Source: Paragyromitra xinjiangensis (lineage: Eukaryota > Ascomycota > Pezizomycetes > Pezizales > Discinaceae). Taken from it: 64,000 bases of DNA. The DNA lies in assembly GCA_038503065.1 (NCBI GenBank), contig JBCAMK010000014.1, positions 1,550,001 through 1,614,000 of the forward strand, given 5' to 3'. Below the pieces are notes generated by a model. The model ran no database searches. It saw only the letters and a program-made list of their open reading frames with translations, and was not told where the DNA came from. Both the position numbers and the translations under genes were made by a program. Positions 58,627-64,000 of the stretch are shown here, piece after piece. Position 1 is the stretch's first letter; each line of letters begins with the position of its first letter.

Positions 58627-61600
58627 TTATGCCAGAACCAAATCATATCCCCACTCCTCAATACATTTAGCAGCTTCCGACCATACAACCATAAACCCAA
58701 TATCAGCAGCAGCGAGTTTCGCAGTAATCATCCCATACATAACACCGTCTGAATCAAAAACAGGTGCCGAAGAGTCTCCCTTTTCCAGGCTTGCGCTTGC
58801 TGCCAAACCACCATCTCGTTTCAAGGGTACGAGCCCCGAACATCTCTCCCCATTCAATAACACCTCGCATCTATCATCGATATAAAACTGTGTGAATCCA
58901 GTGGTAGCACCCATCTTACCAAGCCATCTCTCACCTACTCGAAACTTGGGGGTAAGCATTTCATGAGTATCTGTGGATAGCTTGGTGATGGCCCGAGGAA
59001 GTCCGTAAGTACTAGCTGCGTTTCTAGCTTCAAACGTAGTTATAGTCGGCGGGGGGTTGAGGAGGTTGGGGATGGCGTGGAAAGATCTTTCGACGCCATA
59101 CGTCTGAGATAGGTTTAGCTTGACGAGAGCGATATCGATGTATGTCGCTGACAACTTCTCGACAGTACCGATGCTTAATTCGAGGAATTCCGCCCCTGGG
59201 TTGTAGGAGGCACCTTCTTTGCTAATCGTAGTACTAGCGCCTTTTAAGATAGCTTCCCTTGCGGCAAGACTGCTCGCTCTCTCGGAGATTTGCGGCTCAC
59301 CCTCGAGTCGAGATGGCTCTGATAACTTGCTAGGTTCAGATATGACTGTTCCAGCTGGCTGCCATCTGTTTAACCAAGAACCTGTACTATTTCCAGTTGT
59401 TGTTTGCTGCGATTTCTCGTTATTATCCTCCTCATTTTTCCGCTCCTTAGTCGTCTGAACCAAAGCATCTCCGAACGAGCTCGGTGGCGGATAAAAGCAA
59501 TGAGAATCTCAATCTCTGTCAGCTGAAGCTCCAGCACGAACACCACTCCCCAGAAGATTTTTTATAAATACCTATCCCAGTCGCTCGATATCCATGCGCA
59601 CACTGAGCCACATATCGCTCTTCCGGTTTATTTTTATCGCAAAGAATAACTCCAAGCGTCATCTCTCCTCCCCCTCCTCGAGCACCAACCAATACCTTAT
59701 CCAAATATACCGGTTCTGTATGTAGATTCTTCCACTCATCACGGACAACATAAACAGGTTTTCCTTCCCATCTCCCTGAGCGGAGCACTTTCTCTATCTC
59801 TTTGGATGCCTCCCAATCGGTTGTGATAACGACGAGGCTTTCCTGTACGGCTTCACCTTCGAAACAGAGCGGGAGAATGCCGATGTATGTTATTTCTTTT
59901 AACTTTGAGAGTTGTTCCTGATGAGATGAGACGAAACGTTCTAGGCTTTTGGCATTCCACTGTACTGGGGTAGTTCTGCGGGTACGGTTACTGCTCTTGG
60001 GGGGTTTCGATGTCCATGCTCTTTTCATTGCATCGAATACTCTGCTACTAGGGTCCAGGGTGTTGTCCACACCAGCGTTGATCCCTCCAAACCACACATG
60101 GATCTTGTAATCGATACCCCTGAAAATCCAAGATTCAGGCAATCTTGTTTCTGAAAACGTGAGGCGCTTCGGGGTCAAGACTATCACGTTCTCAGGTGGG
60201 TCTTGTATTACTGTTACAATGGTGGCGCCGATATATTCTAGTAGTCTACGGAATTGCTGCTTAAAGATCTCCTGCGGGGGTGCTTCTTTCCTGATAATTG
60301 ATGGTGGCCGGGGCCCGGTTGTTGAAGAAGGAGAAGAAACCGGTTTGGTGGCGTCCGAGACCTCGATGATACTGTAGTCTCCGTCCGGAGACTGGCTGGC
60401 TGCAGTATAATCGCGGTGCCTGGTCTCGTTGACTTCCAGCTGGAGAATTTAGTTCATGAGATACATTATTACTTAGGGTGGGACTAGTAAATAAAGGAGA
60501 GCATACAAAGTATGAATAATGACCAGATCGGATCTGAATTGTTACCGCGTATAATAATTTTTCGACCTCATCAATATCACCTATGACGACCAGTGGGGTC
60601 TGACGATAGCCATCCCACTGACCACAAACATATACGCTGGGTAGATGACTTGTTTCCCTATCAGATAATTAATGGGGCATTCCTCGAAACGACCAAAGGA
60701 TCTATCGGAGGGTGGTATTCATCGACTATAGTTTTCATAACGGGTACAGTTTTGGTAAAGAAATAGAAAGGGTGACCCGCTATAGCGGTGTAGTTACAAT
60801 GAGGTATTCTAGTTTGCATTTCTAGGAAATGAATGCAATGGCTTCCCATCTTCCACAAACCAACACTAAAAAGTTCTAGTTAGGGTAATAGAGAACTTAC
60901 CGGAATTGGCACTCGTATACGAACTCAACGAGAAAAACTGGTTCATCTTCCTTACCAAGGACGCTGTGCCGATCAGGTGGAAAATCTGCTTGGATTCTTG
61001 GTAAAACTGGATAGTCGGCATTACTAGGGATTTTGAAATCCTCTATTGATATAGGGTTATGGCTTATAGCTGAATCCCTCCGTAGTATCGCATTGTTGTC
61101 TTTACGCGCAGCTGAGGCACCAGAATTCTCTCCTAGTAGAAATTCCATCAAGTGGCCACCTCCTCCAGACGCCAGCCAATGGACTGCGGTCAACCGGTCC
61201 TCATCTACGGTGGTATCAACAGTATGATATAGGAGTTCTTGGATCGCTAGGTCGTGGCCTGCGGACGATGCCAAGTGAAGTGCTGTTTGCTGGTTTTTAT
61301 CGACAGCCGAGGCGTCTGTCTTGTAACTTAACAACTGTCGAATTATTGTGCTATGCCCCGCAGACGCTGCTAAGTGGAGTGCTGTTCGTTTGTCTTTGTC
61401 CAGAACCGAAACGTCCGCTTTGTGGTTTAACAGCTGTCGAACTACTGCGCCATAACCTCCAGATGCAGCCAAATGGAGTGCTGTCCGTTGGCTTTTATCC
61501 ACTGCCGAAACATGAACGCTGGTGTCTAGAAGTTCTCGAGCCACCGTGGCATGGCCTGCGGATGCCGCTAAGTGGAGTGCTGTCTGTTGGTTTCTGTCCA

Positions 61601-63683
61601 CGACCGAAACGTCTGCCTCGTAATCCAACAATTTTCGAGCTATCGCGTCATAACCTCCAGATGCAGCCAAATGGAGTGCTGTTTGTTGGTCTCTATCCAC
61701 GGCTGAAACATCAGCGTTGTTGTCTAGGAGTTCCTGAACTACTGTGGTGTGCCCTCCGGATGCTGCTAGGTGGAGTGCTGTCCGTTGATCCTTATCTGTG
61801 AGTGTAGCATCGGCTCCGTTCTTTAATAGCTCACGGACGATACTCATGTGTCCTGCGGACGCCGCTAGATGGAGTGCAGTCCGTTGATCCTTATCTGTGG
61901 AAGAGACGGAAGCTTTATACGATAGTAACAGTATGGCCATGGGGAAATGACCACCAGATGCGGCTAAGTGAAGTGGTGTCCGTTTTTTTCTCTCAATGAT
62001 CGAGATATCGGCTTTGTGGTCTAGAAGCTCTTCGGCCGCGGCGACATGACCTCCTGACGCCGCCAAATGTAGGGCTGTCCGCATATATTTATCCACGGCG
62101 AGAATGTCAGCCTTGTAATCTAGCAGCTCTCGGACTACCCTGCGGTGCCCTGTTCCCGCCGCTAAGTGGAGTGCGGTCAATTGAAGTTTTCCCCCCACAG
62201 CAGAGACATCAGCTTTATAGGCTAGCAACTCTTTAACTACCATGGCATGGCCTTCGAGCGCCGCTAGATGGAGCGCGGTCCACTGGCTCCCATCTATAGC
62301 TGAAATTTCGGCCTTGTGGCCTAGTAGCTCCCGTACGACTACAAGATGCCCTTTTGACGCTGCAAGGTGAAGTGCGGTACGCTGGCTCTTATCTACCTCC
62401 GAAACACTGGCTGCACGTTTCAGTAGAAACAAGACTACAGCGTGATGGCCGCTGGATGCCGCAGCATGAAGCGCTGTCCACCGATCCTTATCAAAAGTCG
62501 AAATGTCGGCTCCATTGTCCACTAGATCTTTCACCACCGCAACGTGACCCGCGAATGCTGCTAAGTGGAGAGCGGTTTGCTGGTTTATATCGGTAGCTGA
62601 GATGTTAGCTCCGCGGTGCCGCAACTTTAGGACCACTGAAGCATGGCCTTCAAATGCCGCCAGGTGGAGTGGCGTCAGCTGGTTTGCATCTACTATCGAA
62701 GTATCGGCTTTGCGGTTTAATAGCTCTTGGACCACTTCATCATGGCCCATGGATGCTGCGAGGTGGAGTGGTGTTCGTTGGTCTTTATCCATAGCTAAGG
62801 TGTCAGCTCCGTGATCTAATAACTTCTGGATCATTTCGACATGGCCCTTAGATGCTGCCAAGTGGAGTGCTGTCTGTTGACTTCTATCCACAGCTGAGAT
62901 GTCGCCACCGTGATCCAGTAGCTCTTGAGCTACCATATCATGGCCTGCAAATGCTGCTAAATGAAGTGCTGTCCGTTGGTCTCTATCAACGGCCGATATG
63001 TCACCTTTGTGATTAAGTAACTCTCGAGCCGCTATAGTATGGCCTACTAATGCTGCTAAGTGGAGTGGTGTCCGTCGGCTTTTATCCACAGCTGAGACAT
63101 CAGCTTCATTGCTTATTAGATCCCGGATCACCATGGTATGACCGGCGGAGGCCGCCAGATGGAGAGCAGTCCTTTGAAATATATCAACAGCTGATACCTT
63201 ACTCTCGAATTGTAGTAATAGCGAAACCGCTGTACGATGACCCCCGAGCGCTGCTAAATGGAGTGCTGTCTGCTGGGTTTTATCTACCATTGAAACGTCG
63301 GTTCCAGCAATTAATAATGGCTTAACTGTCGACACATGACCCCCAGATGCTGCCAAGTGAAGTGCTGTCTGTTGGTTTTCATCCACCATTGAAACGTCGG
63401 CCCCGTCGTCTAGCAAAATCTTAACAGTCGAGAATTGACATTGGGATGCCGCTAAGTGAAGTGCCGTTCGTCCGGCTTTGTCGAGAACTAAGATATCTGC
63501 TCCCTCTCTTAGTAGTAGCTCTACTATCTCGTCTTCTCCGTACTCCGCCGCGTAGTGGAGTGCTGTCGAACCGTTTTCGTCTAAGGTTAGGATGTCCAGC
63601 CCCTTGTTGAGTAAGGTCTGTACTGCTTGAAGGTCGCCGGAACGGGCTGCCTCGTGAATTCCGACACTCTGGACACCCCCCAT
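58627..63683 (-). CDS. Ankyrin-repeat / trypsin-like protease fusion, with one frameshift
   Basis: Exons complement(58627..59507, 59542..60439, 60507..60865, 60901..63683). Exon 1 (residues 1-927) carries about 25 canonical 33-residue repeats (consensus DKDQRTALHLAASAGH). Exon 2 encodes an unrecognised region with YVCGQWDGYRQTPL. It is one base too long: the frame slips between NAPLI and SDRETSHLP, near 60660-60670. Exons 3-4 read on in frame to a chymotrypsin-fold domain with plausible catalytic His in AQCAHGYR (59594-59596), Asp in YIDIALVKL (59134-59136) and Ser in KGDSSAPVF (58771-58773). GDSS replaces the usual GDSG. Introns of 35 and 34 nt are very short. No Met precedes the last exon usefully, so it is not a separate gene. 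The role (ankyrin-targeted proteolysis) is inference. The frameshift may be a sequencing error or a null allele. Confidence 0.75.
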
Positions 63684-64000
63684 TGCTTGAGCCCCAGGTG
63701 TAAATTGTATCGCAAGGGTGAGATAGAGTTTCTCTAGAGACGATTAACGATGGGTGATGATCGGGTTATACTTCTAGAGCTTGTTTTTTCGTTTAGGTGT
63801 GTTTAGAAAAATTAAGGTGAAGCTGAATACCTTGCCTCCGACCGAGGTGTTTACTTCCCCGCACTCTGTCCAATCCTCCGTTTTATTGGCAGTGATTGTA
63901 GCATGCACAGGAGTAATTATAATTAGGTAGCAACAGCTACACGTACGAGCCTCAAACCACCTCAGACAGCGAAATTCATGCTTGCCGATGGAGTAGAAGC
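63684..64000. other. Upstream region of the ankyrin-protease gene
   Basis: Presumed promoter. No other gene is visible before the window ends. Confidence 0.4.

Noticed and set aside
58627..59463. Protease ORF as an independent gene
   Set aside because: No ATG lies ahead of the domain in its frame, the catalytic His block is in the preceding exon, and a 34-nt intron joins the two in frame.

Overview
The window is nuclear DNA of a filamentous ascomycete fungus (Pezizomycotina-like). Genes are split by short GT-AG introns of about 34-118 nt, with GTAAGT-type donors and CTAAC-type branch sites. There is a lone 5S rRNA gene, an intron-containing tRNA-Leu, and AT-rich, transition-decayed repeats of the kind left by repeat-induced point mutation. 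No species can be named from the sequence.

Layout. 1-8.4 kb is repeat-rich and gene-poor, with inverted-repeat elements, decayed tandem repeats, a small membrane protein gene and broken coding fragments. 8.4-20.6 kb holds ordinary genes: a CUE-AlkB-GRF dioxygenase, a 5S rRNA gene, a coiled-coil protein, an F-box protein, a long disordered protein, tRNA-Leu(AAG) and a DJ-1/Hsp31-like protein.

21.8-53.4 kb is the centrepiece. Five paralogous genes lie head-to-tail on the minus strand. Each has one giant ankyrin-repeat exon followed by seven small exons. I reconstructed all of these exons, and every gene reads through in frame. They encode a CorA-like domain: a cytosolic part, a long coiled stalk, TM1 carried by a 30-nt micro-exon, the GMN signature, TM2 and a short tail. 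Exon phases are identical in all five.

57.8-63.7 kb holds a split gene for the centromeric histone CENP-A with almost no N-terminal tail. Convergent to it is a sixth ankyrin gene, in which about 25 canonical 33-residue repeats are joined to a trypsin-like protease domain. That gene carries one extra base in an exon.

How they may work together (inference): the ankyrin genes look like a locally expanded family with a variable repeat sensor at the N-terminus and either an ion-channel-like or a protease module at the C-terminus. Such a layout would suit allorecognition, stress or immune-type responses in fungi. Nothing in the sequence proves that role, and transport of Mg2+ or another ion is the simpler alternative.
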